A stretch of 64,000 bases of DNA, taken from the NCBI GenBank assembly GCA_002690045.1, contig NZDE01000012.1, positions 372,001-436,000 on the forward strand, written 5' to 3'. Of this stretch, positions 37,201-45,950 are shown one piece after another (within the stretch, counting starts at the first letter, position 1; each line of letters starts with the position of its first letter). This DNA is from Alphaproteobacteria bacterium (GTDB lineage Bacteria > Pseudomonadota > Alphaproteobacteria > Micavibrionales > Micavibrionaceae). The notes beneath the pieces are model-generated. The model did no database searches. It saw only the letters and a program-made list of their open reading frames with translations, and had not been told where the DNA came from. A program made the translations under genes and the position numbers.

Positions 37201-40200
37201 TTATTCTGCTCCCGCAGCTTCGACAGCTTTATTACCGCCTTTAAATTTCATTTCAATTTTACGGCAGATCACATAGAAAACTGGCGTAAAGATCAAACCG
37301 AATATCGTTACACCGAGCATCCCAGAGAACACCGCTATACCGATGGCTTGACGCATTTCCGCGCCCGCACCGTGGCTAAGAGCCAATGGCAGTACGCCCA
37401 TGATAAAGGCGAAGGATGTCATCAAAATTGGACGCAAACGTAAATGTGCAGCTTCTTTTGCGGCAGCGATCAGCTCCATGCCTTCATCTTCGAGTTCGCG
37501 CGCAAATTCGACAATCAAAATCGCGTTCTTACAGGCGAGCCCTGCGAGGACGAAGAGGCTGATTTGCGTAAAGATATTGTTATCGCCCCCCGTAAAGTAT
37601 ATGCCCAATATCGCTGACAAAATCGCCATAGGGACAATCATAATCACCGCCATAGGCAAAGCCATACTTTCATACTGCGCCGCCAAGACAAGGAAGACGA
37701 AGAAGATACAAAGCGGGAAAATATAGATAGCCGTGTTACCTGCCAAAATCTGCTGATAGGTGAGTTCCGTCCATTCATATTCCATGCCTTGTGGCAATGT
37801 TTCATCAAGGATCTTAGATATCGCATCTTGCGCCTGCCCAGATGAATAGCCGGGCGCGGCATTACCGTTCAAATCCGCTGAACGGAACGCGTTATAGCGT
37901 GACGCAATCTCTGGGCCGAAAGTTTCCTGCACATCAATGACTGCACCTAGCGGCACCATCTGACCATCCGTATTGCGCACTTGCAGGCGTTCAATATCTT
38001 GCGGCTCTGAACGGAATGATTTTTCCGCCTGCGCCACAACCTGATAGGTACGGCCAAACTGGTTAAAATCATTCACATAGATCGATCCAAGATAAATTTG
38101 CATTGTGCGGAAGATTTCATCAATTGGGATACCCAATTGCTGCGCCTTCGTACGGTCAAGATCAGCAAATAATTGCGGTACAGATATATTATAATTTGAA
38201 TATACCCCTGTCAGCTCTGGCGCTGCATACGCTTTACCAACAACTTCTTTCACGGCATTATCAAGTGCCTGATACCCCATATTTGCGCGATCTTCGATTT
38301 GCAGTTTAAAACCACCTGTTGTCCCTAGTCCACGCACTGGTGGCGGCGGGAAAATAGCAATAAAGGCTTCTTCGATTGCTCCAAATTTTTGCTGGAGACG
38401 CCCAGCAATGGCACCGGCGCTAAGTTCATGTGATGCACGGTCTTCAAATTCATCAAGCGGTACAAAGACGATACCTGCACTAGATGAATTCACAAAACCA
38501 TTCACGGATAAGCCTGGGAATTGTACTGCGTTGGCTACGCCTTCTTCAGCAAGGGCGATTTCACCCATTTTACGCATAACCTCTTCCGTGCGTTCTAATG
38601 TCGCACCTGGCGGCAATTGCGCGAAAGCGATCAAATATTGCTTATCTTGCGCAGGCACAAAGCCCTTTGGTACAAGGCCAAAGCTGAAATAGGTTGCCCC
38701 CGCCAAGATGACGTATAGCAGCATCATAATGATGCGGTGGCGCGTCACTGTACCAACGCCGCGCGTATACCCACGCTGCGCGCGTCCAAAGACTTTATTG
38801 AACAAATTAAAGAACCAGCCCAAACCAAAATCCATCATACGGGTTAGAATGTCTTTTTGTTCTTCACGCGGCTTTAGTAATAAAGCGGATAACGCAGGGC
38901 TGAGCGTAAGAGAGTTCACCATAGAAATGAATGTTGCAATGACAATCGTTAACGCAAACTGCTTATAAAACATGCCTGTCAGACCACTAATGAAAGCAAT
39001 CGGAATAAACACGCCTGCAATAACCAATGATGTCGCAATAATCGGGCCAGTAACCTCTTTCATTGCTTGTATAGTTGCTTCACGCGGCTTTTTACCGTCT
39101 TCAATATTACGTTCCACGTTTTCAACGACGACAATCGCATCGTCCACAACGATACCAACGGACAGGATTAAGCCAAACAAAGATAGCACGTTAATTGAAA
39201 AGCCGAGCATCAGCATAATCGCGAATGTACCGACAATCGACACTGGCACAGCCAATAATGGGATGATGGATGCACGCCATGTTTGTAGGAAGACAATGAC
39301 CACCAAGACGACCAACATCACCGCTTCGATCAATGTGTGAATCACTGCGTCAATCGAATGCTGAACGAAAACGGTTGGATCATACACGATGCTATAGTCA
39401 ACATCTTCAGGAAATGTTTTTTTAAGCTCTTCCATAGCTGCACGAACATTTGCCGATAATTCAAGCGCATTAGCATCAGGCGCAGCAAAAATAGGTACAG
39501 CAACAGCAGGTTCATTATTCAACATAGAGCGCAGAGAATATGACTGCGCATCTAGCTCCGCGCTCGCCACATCACGCAGGCGCGTCACAACGCCTTTATC
39601 GTCACGCTTAATGATAATATCTTCAAACTCTTCTGGTGATGTTAAACGCCCCTGTACGTTTACAGGTAATTGCAACTCTGTTCTATCATCATATGGCGGG
39701 CCACCGATAACACCAGCCGCCACTTGAATATTTTGACGGCGAATGGCGTTCACAACATCTTCAGCGCGCAGACCACGTTCAGCAATACGATCTGGGTTCA
39801 ACCACACACGCATCGCATAGTCACCTGATCCAAACAAACGCACCTGTCCAACACCATTAATTTTGGCAAGCTGGTCTTTGATATTCAACGTCGCATAATT
39901 GCGTAAATAGAGCATGTCATAGCGTGAATTTGGTGATGTTAAGTGTACAACCATCGTTAAATCAGGTGAGCTTTTTACCACCGTTACACCCAAATTGCGT
40001 GTAACCTCAGGCAAACGCGGCAACGCCTGTGACACGCGGTTTTGAACAAGTTGCTGCGCCAAATCAACATCCGTCCCAATGGCAAATGTTATCGACATCG
40101 ACAAATTACCATCTGCCGTGGCCAAGGAATTCATATAAAGTAAATTTTCAACGCCGCTAATTTGTTCTTCCAAAGGTGTTGCAACCGTCTCGGCAATTGT

Positions 40201-40371
40201 CGCTGGGTTAGCACCGGGGAAGCTTGCATTAATTTGTATCGCAGGGGGCGTAACTTCAGGATATTCCGAAATAGGCAATTGAAATAGCGCAATTGCCCCA
40301 AGCAGAAAAATCATAAAGGAAATCACTCCGGCAAAAATCGGCCGGTCGATAAAATGGCTAGATAAGTTCAT
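37201..40371 (-). CDS. RND multidrug efflux permease (HAE1/AcrB family)
   Basis: A 1056-residue proton-driven inner membrane pump with 12 membrane helices. The start is the family-typical FIDRPIFAGVISFMIFLLGAIAL. The proton-relay Asp pair is in SVGIVVDDAIVVVENVER near 405. The periplasmic porter and docking loops and the second half with GGDNNIFTQISLFVLAGLACKNAILIVEFA are all intact. Likely substrates are hydrophobic drugs, bile-like amphiphiles and dyes; specificity cannot be read. It lies 15 bp after the adaptor gene in a tetR-adaptor-permease-outer membrane factor operon. Confidence 0.95.
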   Translation of the reverse strand: MNLSSHFIDRPIFAGVISFMIFLLGAIALFQLPISEYPEVTPPAIQINASFPGANPATIAETVATPLEEQISGVENLLYMNSLATADGNLSMSITFAIGTDVDLAQQLVQNRVSQALPRLPEVTRNLGVTVVKSSPDLTMVVHLTSPNSRYDMLYLRNYATLNIKDQLAKINGVGQVRLFGSGDYAMRVWLNPDRIAERGLRAEDVVNAIRRQNIQVAAGVIGGPPYDDRTELQLPVNVQGRLTSPEEFEDIIIKRDDKGVVTRLRDVASAELDAQSYSLRSMLNNEPAVAVPIFAAPDANALELSANVRAAMEELKKTFPEDVDYSIVYDPTVFVQHSIDAVIHTLIEAVMLVVLVVIVFLQTWRASIIPLLAVPVSIVGTFAIMLMLGFSINVLSLFGLILSVGIVVDDAIVVVENVERNIEDGKKPREATIQAMKEVTGPIIATSLVIAGVFIPIAFISGLTGMFYKQFALTIVIATFISMVNSLTLSPALSALLLKPREEQKDILTRMMDFGLGWFFNLFNKVFGRAQRGYTRGVGTVTRHRIIMMLLYVILAGATYFSFGLVPKGFVPAQDKQYLIAFAQLPPGATLERTEEVMRKMGEIALAEEGVANAVQFPGLSVNGFVNSSSAGIVFVPLDEFEDRASHELSAGAIAGRLQQKFGAIEEAFIAIFPPPPVRGLGTTGGFKLQIEDRANMGYQALDNAVKEVVGKAYAAPELTGVYSNYNISVPQLFADLDRTKAQQLGIPIDEIFRTMQIYLGSIYVNDFNQFGRTYQVVAQAEKSFRSEPQDIERLQVRNTDGQMVPLGAVIDVQETFGPEIASRYNAFRSADLNGNAAPGYSSGQAQDAISKILDETLPQGMEYEWTELTYQQILAGNTAIYIFPLCIFFVFLVLAAQYESMALPMAVIMIVPMAILSAILGIYFTGGDNNIFTQISLFVLAGLACKNAILIVEFARELEDEGMELIAAAKEAAHLRLRPILMTSFAFIMGVLPLALSHGAGAEMRQAIGIAVFSGMLGVTIFGLIFTPVFYVICRKIEMKFKGGNKAVEAAGAE

Positions 40372-40386
40372 TTGATTAGTCTTTCT

Positions 40387-41556
40387 TTATTCTGCTTGCT
40401 CTGCGGTTTTAGGCATAACCGGCATACCTGGGCGGATACGAACAATACCGGCGGATATAATGTTCTCGCCTTCTTCAAGGCCAGATATAATAACACGCTG
40501 CCCACTGACGCTTTCGCCAATTTTGACTTCGCGATATTGCGCAGTTTGGTCATCGCCAATCACATAAACAAATTTACGGTCTTGATCGGTGCCAATTGCA
40601 CGCTCTGTTACCAAAATTTTATCGGTGCCATCGGCCGTGCCCATCAAAACACTGACTGACATACCCGGCAGCAACACGCCATCTTTATTGTCAAAAATTG
40701 CGCGGGCGCGCACTGTACCGCTCGCCGTATCAATGTGATTATCAAAACTGTGCACTGTCCCTTGATATTCGGATTCTGCACCAAGTGTTTTGACACGCAC
40801 AGGTATGATTGACACATCTTTATTTTGTGTGCTTTTAACGGATTCAATATAGGTACGCTCATCCACCTCAAAATCGACATAGACTTTATCATCCGCAACG
40901 ATAGACGTAAGCACAGGCGCGTTCCCACCGGCTTGTACAAGGTTGCCTTCGGTAATTTCCGCACGGCTTATTTTTCCTGAAATAGGCGCCTTAACATGCG
41001 CGTAATCTAAATCAATTTCAGCGCTTTCAACGGCGGCTTCTGCACCCTTGACGGCTGCTGCCGCAGATTCACGGTTATTTGTACGCTCATCAAGCATACT
41101 CTGGGATATCGCATCTGTGTTTATAAGCTTCACAGCGCGTTGATATTCTTTTTCTGCTAGGTTTGCCTGTGTCTTCGCCGCTTGCAATGATGCTTTGGCT
41201 TGGTTTAAACGCGCTTGGTATGGGCGCGGGTCAATAACCATTAACACATCGCCTTTTTCAACATGCTGTCCGTCCTTGAAATGAATTTCTGTGATGCGTC
41301 CGCTCACCTGCGGGCGAATATCCGCGTGATCAACCGCGACAACATGGCCTGAATAATTTTTCCAAAGCTCGACTTGCTGTGCTTTGATCGTTGTTACATC
41401 CACAGGCATTGCCATTGGAGCCGTATGTGCATCTGCTGCTTCAGACGCCTCAGCGACATGACCATGACCACCTATGTAATTAAAGCCAGCAAAGCCTGCC
41501 GCGCTAATGACAAAAGCCGCAACTGTATATTTTAAAATTGTTTTACGCATATTCAC
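40387..41556 (-). CDS. RND efflux periplasmic adaptor (AcrA-like)
   Basis: A 389-residue membrane fusion protein. N-terminal membrane anchor (8-25), then a lipoyl/biotinyl-like domain (SGHVVAVDHADIRPQVSGRI), a coiled-coil hairpin (about 112-165, rich in Ala/Lys/Gln), a second lipoyl half (VKAPISGKISRAEITEGNLV) and the beta-barrel and membrane-proximal domains (DTASGTVRARAIF, LLPGMSV). It links the permease to the outer membrane factor. The first residues after the anchor are GGHGHVAEA, His-containing but not unusual. A putative TetR operator lies in the 25-bp gap before it. Confidence 0.93.
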   Translation of the reverse strand: MNMRKTILKYTVAAFVISAAGFAGFNYIGGHGHVAEASEAADAHTAPMAMPVDVTTIKAQQVELWKNYSGHVVAVDHADIRPQVSGRITEIHFKDGQHVEKGDVLMVIDPRPYQARLNQAKASLQAAKTQANLAEKEYQRAVKLINTDAISQSMLDERTNNRESAAAAVKGAEAAVESAEIDLDYAHVKAPISGKISRAEITEGNLVQAGGNAPVLTSIVADDKVYVDFEVDERTYIESVKSTQNKDVSIIPVRVKTLGAESEYQGTVHSFDNHIDTASGTVRARAIFDNKDGVLLPGMSVSVLMGTADGTDKILVTERAIGTDQDRKFVYVIGDDQTAQYREVKIGESVSGQRVIISGLEEGENIISAGIVRIRPGMPVMPKTAEQAE

Positions 41557-41565
41557 TCTCTATTT

Positions 41566-41581
41566 TTGACCAGTCAGTCAG
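41566..41581 (-). promoter_or_regulatory. Putative TetR operator, tetR-adaptor gap
   Basis: Plus-strand TTGACCAGTCAGTCAG immediately after the tetR stop codon. It shares TTGACC and AGTCA with the site at 42245-42260. It sits just before the adaptor gene, where it could control an internal promoter. Confidence 0.5.
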
Positions 41582-42205
41582 TTAAATCGCTTCTCTCATG
41601 TTCATTTTCAACCCGATAAGGTCAAAAATGCCACGCTCCAAATTCTTTTCCAAAAATGTCAGATCATTCCAGATCTTCGCCATAATCATTTGCCCAATAA
41701 TGAACGAGAACAGCTCGTTGGCCTTTGCTTCAACATTAAGGCTCGCATCAACACGTCCTTCTGCGATCAAATCCCGCAAGGCACTTTGATAATAAGCTGA
41801 TTTTTTAACACATATATCCGCGACCTTTTCACTAATCACATCATTCTGACCAGCGATTTCAGACCCCAGCCCCGCAAAAGGACAACCACATACATGACCA
41901 TATTCAGCCGCAATTTCCTTTTGATGATCAATAACATGCTGCGCCATTAAGCGAAATCGCTCAACTGGTGGACGGGTGGGTGAAAAAATATCATCATATA
42001 TATCTTTCATCTCCTGCATACCTGCGTCCATCGCCTCAACCGCCAAATGCGCCTTAGATGGAAAATAGTGATAAAAACTACCCTTCTTTACATCAGCGCG
42101 TTTACAAATTTCATCCACACTGACCGCGTTATAACTCTCACGCCAAATCAATTCACGTGCGGTTTCTATAAGTTTTTCTTTCGTGCCAGTTGATGTTCTA
42201 CCCAT
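41582..42205 (-). CDS. TetR/AcrR family transcriptional regulator
   Basis: A 207-residue repressor-type regulator. The N-terminal helix-turn-helix is typical (VSVDEICKRADVKKGSFYHYFPSKAHLAVE). The C-terminal domain contains HVCGCPFAGLGSEIAGQ, the GC-containing ligand-domain segment seen in many AcrR-like proteins that control efflux or detoxification. AAAGGA lies about 8 nt before the ATG. It is the first gene of the efflux operon, and paired similar sites flank it, so it probably represses itself and the pump and is released by a pump substrate. Confidence 0.9.
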   Translation of the reverse strand: MGRTSTGTKEKLIETARELIWRESYNAVSVDEICKRADVKKGSFYHYFPSKAHLAVEAMDAGMQEMKDIYDDIFSPTRPPVERFRLMAQHVIDHQKEIAAEYGHVCGCPFAGLGSEIAGQNDVISEKVADICVKKSAYYQSALRDLIAEGRVDASLNVEAKANELFSFIIGQMIMAKIWNDLTFLEKNLERGIFDLIGLKMNMREAI

Positions 42206-42244
42206 AAACTTTTCCTTTCCTTACTCTATAACGATACAATATAT

Positions 42245-42260
42245 TTGACCGACTAGTCAA
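42245..42260. promoter_or_regulatory. Putative TetR operator upstream of tetR
   Basis: TTGACCGACTAGTCAA, an inverted repeat TTGAC-N6-GTCAA, centred 48 bp before the tetR start and within the divergent gap to the DUF2269 gene. A matching site lies before the adaptor gene, and both resemble TetR-type operators for their own operon. The divergent gene could also be affected. Confidence 0.55.
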
Positions 42261-42359
42261 CTATTTTTTATTGCGGCGCAGAAAAGAAAACCTTTTAAGG
42301 CTATATTTTCTTGCAAATGACTCGCGCACATATCACTGTTTTTATGCTATAACTATTCC

Positions 42360-42827
42360 ATGGATATGTATTTAATTATTAAAACCCTCCATATCATTAG
42401 CGCAACCATCCTATTCGGGACTGGGGCGGGAATCGCTTTTTTCATGTTTCGTGCGTATTTCACCGATAATTTGCATGAAAAACATTTTGCCGCACGCAAT
42501 ACGGTTCTGGCCGATTATATTTTTACGGCGCCCGCGGTCATCATTCAACCGCTGAGTGGCTTCTGGCTGATCTGGCAAGGCGGCTATGACTGGAACAGTT
42601 TATGGCTGAGCTTAACCTACGGCATTTATGTATTAGCTGGCTTATGTTGGCTGCCCGTCATTGCCATACAAATTCGCTTAAAACATATGGTGGCACAGGC
42701 CTTAAATGATAATGCGCCGCTGCCAGATAAATACAATAAACTATTTAAACTATGGTTTATTTTAGGATGGCCAGCCTTTATCGGCCTTGTGATTGTTTTC
42801 TTCCTTATGGTGTTTAAACCAGCATGA
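42360..42827 (+). CDS. DUF2269 family integral membrane protein
   Basis: A 155-residue protein with four membrane segments (about 5-28, 50-70, 78-100 and 128-150). The KTLHIISATILFGTGAG start and the ARNTVLADYIFTAPAVIIQPLSG segment fit the DUF2269 family (small four-helix proteins often found in redox or lipid-linked operons). Its function is unknown. The next gene overlaps it by 4 bp (ATGA), so it heads a translationally coupled operon of three genes. It is divergent from tetR and shares its promoter region. Confidence 0.8.
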   Translation: MDMYLIIKTLHIISATILFGTGAGIAFFMFRAYFTDNLHEKHFAARNTVLADYIFTAPAVIIQPLSGFWLIWQGGYDWNSLWLSLTYGIYVLAGLCWLPVIAIQIRLKHMVAQALNDNAPLPDKYNKLFKLWFILGWPAFIGLVIVFFLMVFKPA

Positions 42828-43837
42828 ATATGAATGACAAAATGAACGGAATATACTTTGTCTATGATGGTGAATGCCCATTATGCCGCTCCGCCGCGTA
42901 TGCCCTGCGCATCAAAGAGAAATTTGGCGCATTGCACTTAATCAATGCACGCACAGAAGCTGACCACCCGTTAATGGCTGAGATAAATAAGCGCGGCCTT
43001 GATTTAGATGAAGGAATGATCATTTACGATGGCTCTAATTTTTACCACGGTCAGACTGCCTTAGAGTTTATGGCAAGACACGGCGCAGCAAAAAACAGCT
43101 TTACAGTGTTTTGCAAAAGTCTGTTTAGGTGGCGCCCCATTACCGTCATCACTTACCCTTGGATGCGCGGCACTCGAAATATGCTGATAAGAAATAAAAA
43201 TATAGGGCGTATAGACAATTTAAACCATAAATCCACGCCGATTTTCCAGAGCATCTTTAGCGATGCTTGGGACAATTTACCGCCCGTTTTAAAAAAACAT
43301 TACGCCAATCGTCCATATTGCAATGATATTGTGACCGTATCAGGGCATTTAGATATTATGTGTAAAGCGCCCCTTACGTGGCTTGCGCCTATTATGCGCC
43401 TGATGGGACAAATTCCACCCGCCAATGAAGAAAATGTCCCCGTGACGGTTGAATTTAAAAGCGACTTACACAGCAAAGCCTTTCAATTTAACCGCCAGTT
43501 TTATTTCAAAAGCACGAAGCCCTATGCATTCCGTTCACAGATGATACAAGTTCAAGATAATGTTGTGATCGAGGTTATGCGCTTTGGTCTTGGGTGGAAA
43601 ATGCGTTATACATGGGATGGAACGAAAGTCATCCTTAGCCATAAAGGTTATGCCCTAAAACTGTTTGGCCACTTTGTGCCTGTGCCGCTGACCTTATTCA
43701 TGGGTAAGGGCTACGCCGAAGAAGTTGCCGTAGATGAGCATAGATTTGATATGATCACCCATATAACACACCCATGGTGGGGCAAGGTGTATCAATATAA
43801 AGGCCGCTTTGAGATTATGGAGAAACTAGATGGCTAA
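42824..43837 (+). CDS. DCC thiol-oxidoreductase-like / DUF4166 fusion protein
   Basis: A 337-residue two-domain protein. Residues 8-125 are a DCC family (DUF393) thioredoxin-like domain with the YDGECPLCRSA motif (the D-x-x-C-x-x-C signature with Cys-x-x-Cys). The C-terminal half (about 150-337) matches DUF4166 with its Trp/Tyr-rich beta strands (FGLGWKMRY, THPWWGKVYQYKG). The two families are usually separate genes; here they are one frame. It overlaps the DUF2269 gene by 4 bp and the next gene by 8 bp. A redox role for the CxxC is likely by family; the DUF4166 part is uncharacterised. Confidence 0.78.
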   Translation: MNMNDKMNGIYFVYDGECPLCRSAAYALRIKEKFGALHLINARTEADHPLMAEINKRGLDLDEGMIIYDGSNFYHGQTALEFMARHGAAKNSFTVFCKSLFRWRPITVITYPWMRGTRNMLIRNKNIGRIDNLNHKSTPIFQSIFSDAWDNLPPVLKKHYANRPYCNDIVTVSGHLDIMCKAPLTWLAPIMRLMGQIPPANEENVPVTVEFKSDLHSKAFQFNRQFYFKSTKPYAFRSQMIQVQDNVVIEVMRFGLGWKMRYTWDGTKVILSHKGYALKLFGHFVPVPLTLFMGKGYAEEVAVDEHRFDMITHITHPWWGKVYQYKGRFEIMEKLDG

Positions 43838-44924
43838 ACGCGTGTTAATCATTGGCGGGTATGGCAATTTTGGCAGTTATATCGCACGCCGTTTGGCCAA
43901 AGAAGCGGACTTACAGATCATCATTGCTGGGCGCAATTTAGACAAAGCAACGAAACTTGCCGAAGATATTGGCGCAGAAGCCGTAAACCTAGATATTCAT
44001 CATGATTTAGCCACGCACCTTACACAGATAAAGCCTGATATTGTCATTCACACGTCTGGGCCATTCCAAGAACAAGACTACCATGTCGCAAAATGCTGCA
44101 TTAATGCAGGTTGCCATTACATTGACCTTGCCGATGGACGAAATTTTGTTGCCAACATTACATCGCTTAACGATGCCGCAATGAAAAAAGGCGTTAGCGT
44201 CATAAGCGGCGCAAGCTCTGTCCCGTGCTTGACTAGCGCCTTGGTCGATGCTTATAAAGACCAATTTTCTAGCATTGAAAACCTTGATTACGGCATCACG
44301 ACCGCGCAGAAAACCAATCGCGGCCTCGCTACCACCGCCGCTATATTGGGCTACACTGGCAAAAGCTTTGAAACTATTATAAACGGCCATCCGCATAAAG
44401 TTTATGGCTGGCAAAACTTACACTGGCGCAAATATAAAACCCTTGGTTGGCGTTTACTCGGCAATTGCGACATCCCTGACTTAGCACTATTCACCGCCCG
44501 CTATCCAAGCCTTAAAACCATTCGCTTTTATGCCGGGCTTGAAATCCCGCTTTTACATATCGGTTTATGGGGACTGTCATGGCTTGTGCGGATTGGCTCC
44601 ATCAAAAACCTCTCGCGCATAGCTCCGTTTATGTTGAAAGCATCCTATTGGTTTGATGCTTTTGGTAGCGCAGATAGTGGATTCCACATGGTTATATCCG
44701 GACAAGGACATAACAACCAACCCAAAGAAATATGTTTTGAATTAACCGCCCGTGACGGTGACGGCCCTTATATCCCCTGCATGCCCGCCATTTTACTCAC
44801 CCAAAAACTCGCGCGCGGTGACTTAAACATGAATGGGGCGCAGCCTTGCCTTGGCTTAATTAGTAAGGATGAATATCTAGGCGCCCTAAGCAGCCTAAAT
44901 ATTAGTTGGTACGATAATGCATAG
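43830..44924 (+). CDS. Saccharopine dehydrogenase-like NAD(P)-binding protein
   Basis: A 364-residue protein with an N-terminal Rossmann fold: VLIIGGYGNFGSYIARRL near 5 (G-x-G-x-x-G variant) and IIAGRNLDKA. The rest resembles saccharopine-dehydrogenase-like and trans-acting enoyl reductase proteins (TSGPFQEQDYHVAKCCINAGCHYIDLADG). Two hydrophobic stretches (about 235-255) suggest membrane contact. It is the third gene of the operon with DUF2269 and DCC/DUF4166. In other bacteria this trio occurs together, but no pathway is established. Likely an oxidoreductase on an unknown lipid or small substrate. Confidence 0.8.
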   Translation: MAKRVLIIGGYGNFGSYIARRLAKEADLQIIIAGRNLDKATKLAEDIGAEAVNLDIHHDLATHLTQIKPDIVIHTSGPFQEQDYHVAKCCINAGCHYIDLADGRNFVANITSLNDAAMKKGVSVISGASSVPCLTSALVDAYKDQFSSIENLDYGITTAQKTNRGLATTAAILGYTGKSFETIINGHPHKVYGWQNLHWRKYKTLGWRLLGNCDIPDLALFTARYPSLKTIRFYAGLEIPLLHIGLWGLSWLVRIGSIKNLSRIAPFMLKASYWFDAFGSADSGFHMVISGQGHNNQPKEICFELTARDGDGPYIPCMPAILLTQKLARGDLNMNGAQPCLGLISKDEYLGALSSLNISWYDNA

Positions 44925-45003
44925 CTTATTTGCCCTTGCTGCACATAACTATTGATTGTATATTACAGGCCATATTCAACATCTTTATACAAAGGAAATT
45001 CAA

Positions 45004-45843
45004 ATGGATCTTGATAAGATATATGAAAGCGCTGCGGCTTATGTCAGCTTATATGGCTTAAAAGTTATAGCCGCGATTGCGATTTTTATTATTGGTAAAT
45101 GGGTCGCTAAACGCGTTGTAAATGTCTTGAAAAAGTTTATGCAAAAAGCGTCGGTTGATGAAACACTTATCAGCTTTGCAGGCAACATATTTTACGGCCT
45201 TGGCCTTGCTTTTGTCGTTATCGCATCCTTAAGTCAGCTTGGCGTTGAAACAACATCACTTGCCGCTGTGATTGCTGCTGCTGGTTTAGCTATCGGCCTT
45301 GCGCTACAGGGTTCACTTTCCAACCTTGCTGCAGGCGTGATGATTATCCTGTTCCGTCCATTTAAAATTGGTGATTTTGTTGAAGCGGCTGGCGCAGCGG
45401 GTATTGTCGAAGATATTTCTATTTTCACAACCAAATTCAGAACACCTGATAACCGCCAAATTATTGTGCCGAATAACGCCGTAACATCTGACAATATCAC
45501 GAATATTTCAGCTAAGCCTGAGCGCCGCGTTGATTTGGTGGTTGGCGTTAGTTATGACGATGACCTGAAAAAAGTCAAAGACGTACTCAGCAAAATTGTT
45601 AGCGCCGATGAGCGCGTCTTGAAAGACAAAGACGTTGTCATTGCTGTATCTGAGCTAGCTGACAGCTCGGTTAATTTGGTGGTACGCCCATGGGTTAAAA
45701 CCGAAGATTATTGGCCAGTCTATTGGCATTTGACTGAACAGATCAAAGTTACCTTTGACAAAGAAGGTATTTCTATCCCGTACCCACAGCGTGATTTGCA
45801 CGTTATTGATGGCGGTGCAGTCACAACCAAGAAAGCCGCTTAA
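45004..45843 (+). CDS. mscS: Small-conductance mechanosensitive channel
   Basis: About 279 residues. Three membrane helices are expected (about 17-40, 56-80, 85-105). The pore-lining third helix is GLALQGSLSNLAAGVMIILFRPF, the canonical MscS signature, followed by the beta domain (VEDISIFTTKFRTPDNRQIIVPNNAV) and the C-terminal alpha/beta domain. It opens under membrane tension to release solutes in osmotic downshock. The ATG at 45004 has AAAGGAAAT just before it; the open frame upstream to 44956 is not used. A terminator follows. Confidence 0.94.
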   Translation: MDLDKIYESAAAYVSLYGLKVIAAIAIFIIGKWVAKRVVNVLKKFMQKASVDETLISFAGNIFYGLGLAFVVIASLSQLGVETTSLAAVIAAAGLAIGLALQGSLSNLAAGVMIILFRPFKIGDFVEAAGAAGIVEDISIFTTKFRTPDNRQIIVPNNAVTSDNITNISAKPERRVDLVVGVSYDDDLKKVKDVLSKIVSADERVLKDKDVVIAVSELADSSVNLVVRPWVKTEDYWPVYWHLTEQIKVTFDKEGISIPYPQRDLHVIDGGAVTTKKAA

Positions 45844-45865
45844 AGCGTTTTATAAATATGTTTTG

Positions 45866-45894
45866 AAAAGACCCTTTTTTGGGTCTTTTTATTT
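45866..45894 (+). terminator. Terminator of mscS
   Basis: The arms AAAAGACCC (45866-45874) and GGGTCTTTT (45881-45889) form a 9-bp stem with a T6 loop and a following T run. It lies 23 bp after the mscS stop codon. The next reading frame begins in this hairpin only if a TTG is used, which makes that start unlikely. Confidence 0.85.
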
Positions 45895-45950
45895 ATCTCA
45901 ATTTCGTTTATGTTAGCCGCAGTTATCAACATTACTGGTTAGCAGGACAA

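Noticed and set aside
45879-45950. Upstream TTG start of the first flavoprotein
   Set aside because: It lies within the mscS terminator hairpin; the GTG at 45951 has a binding site and matches the protein family better.
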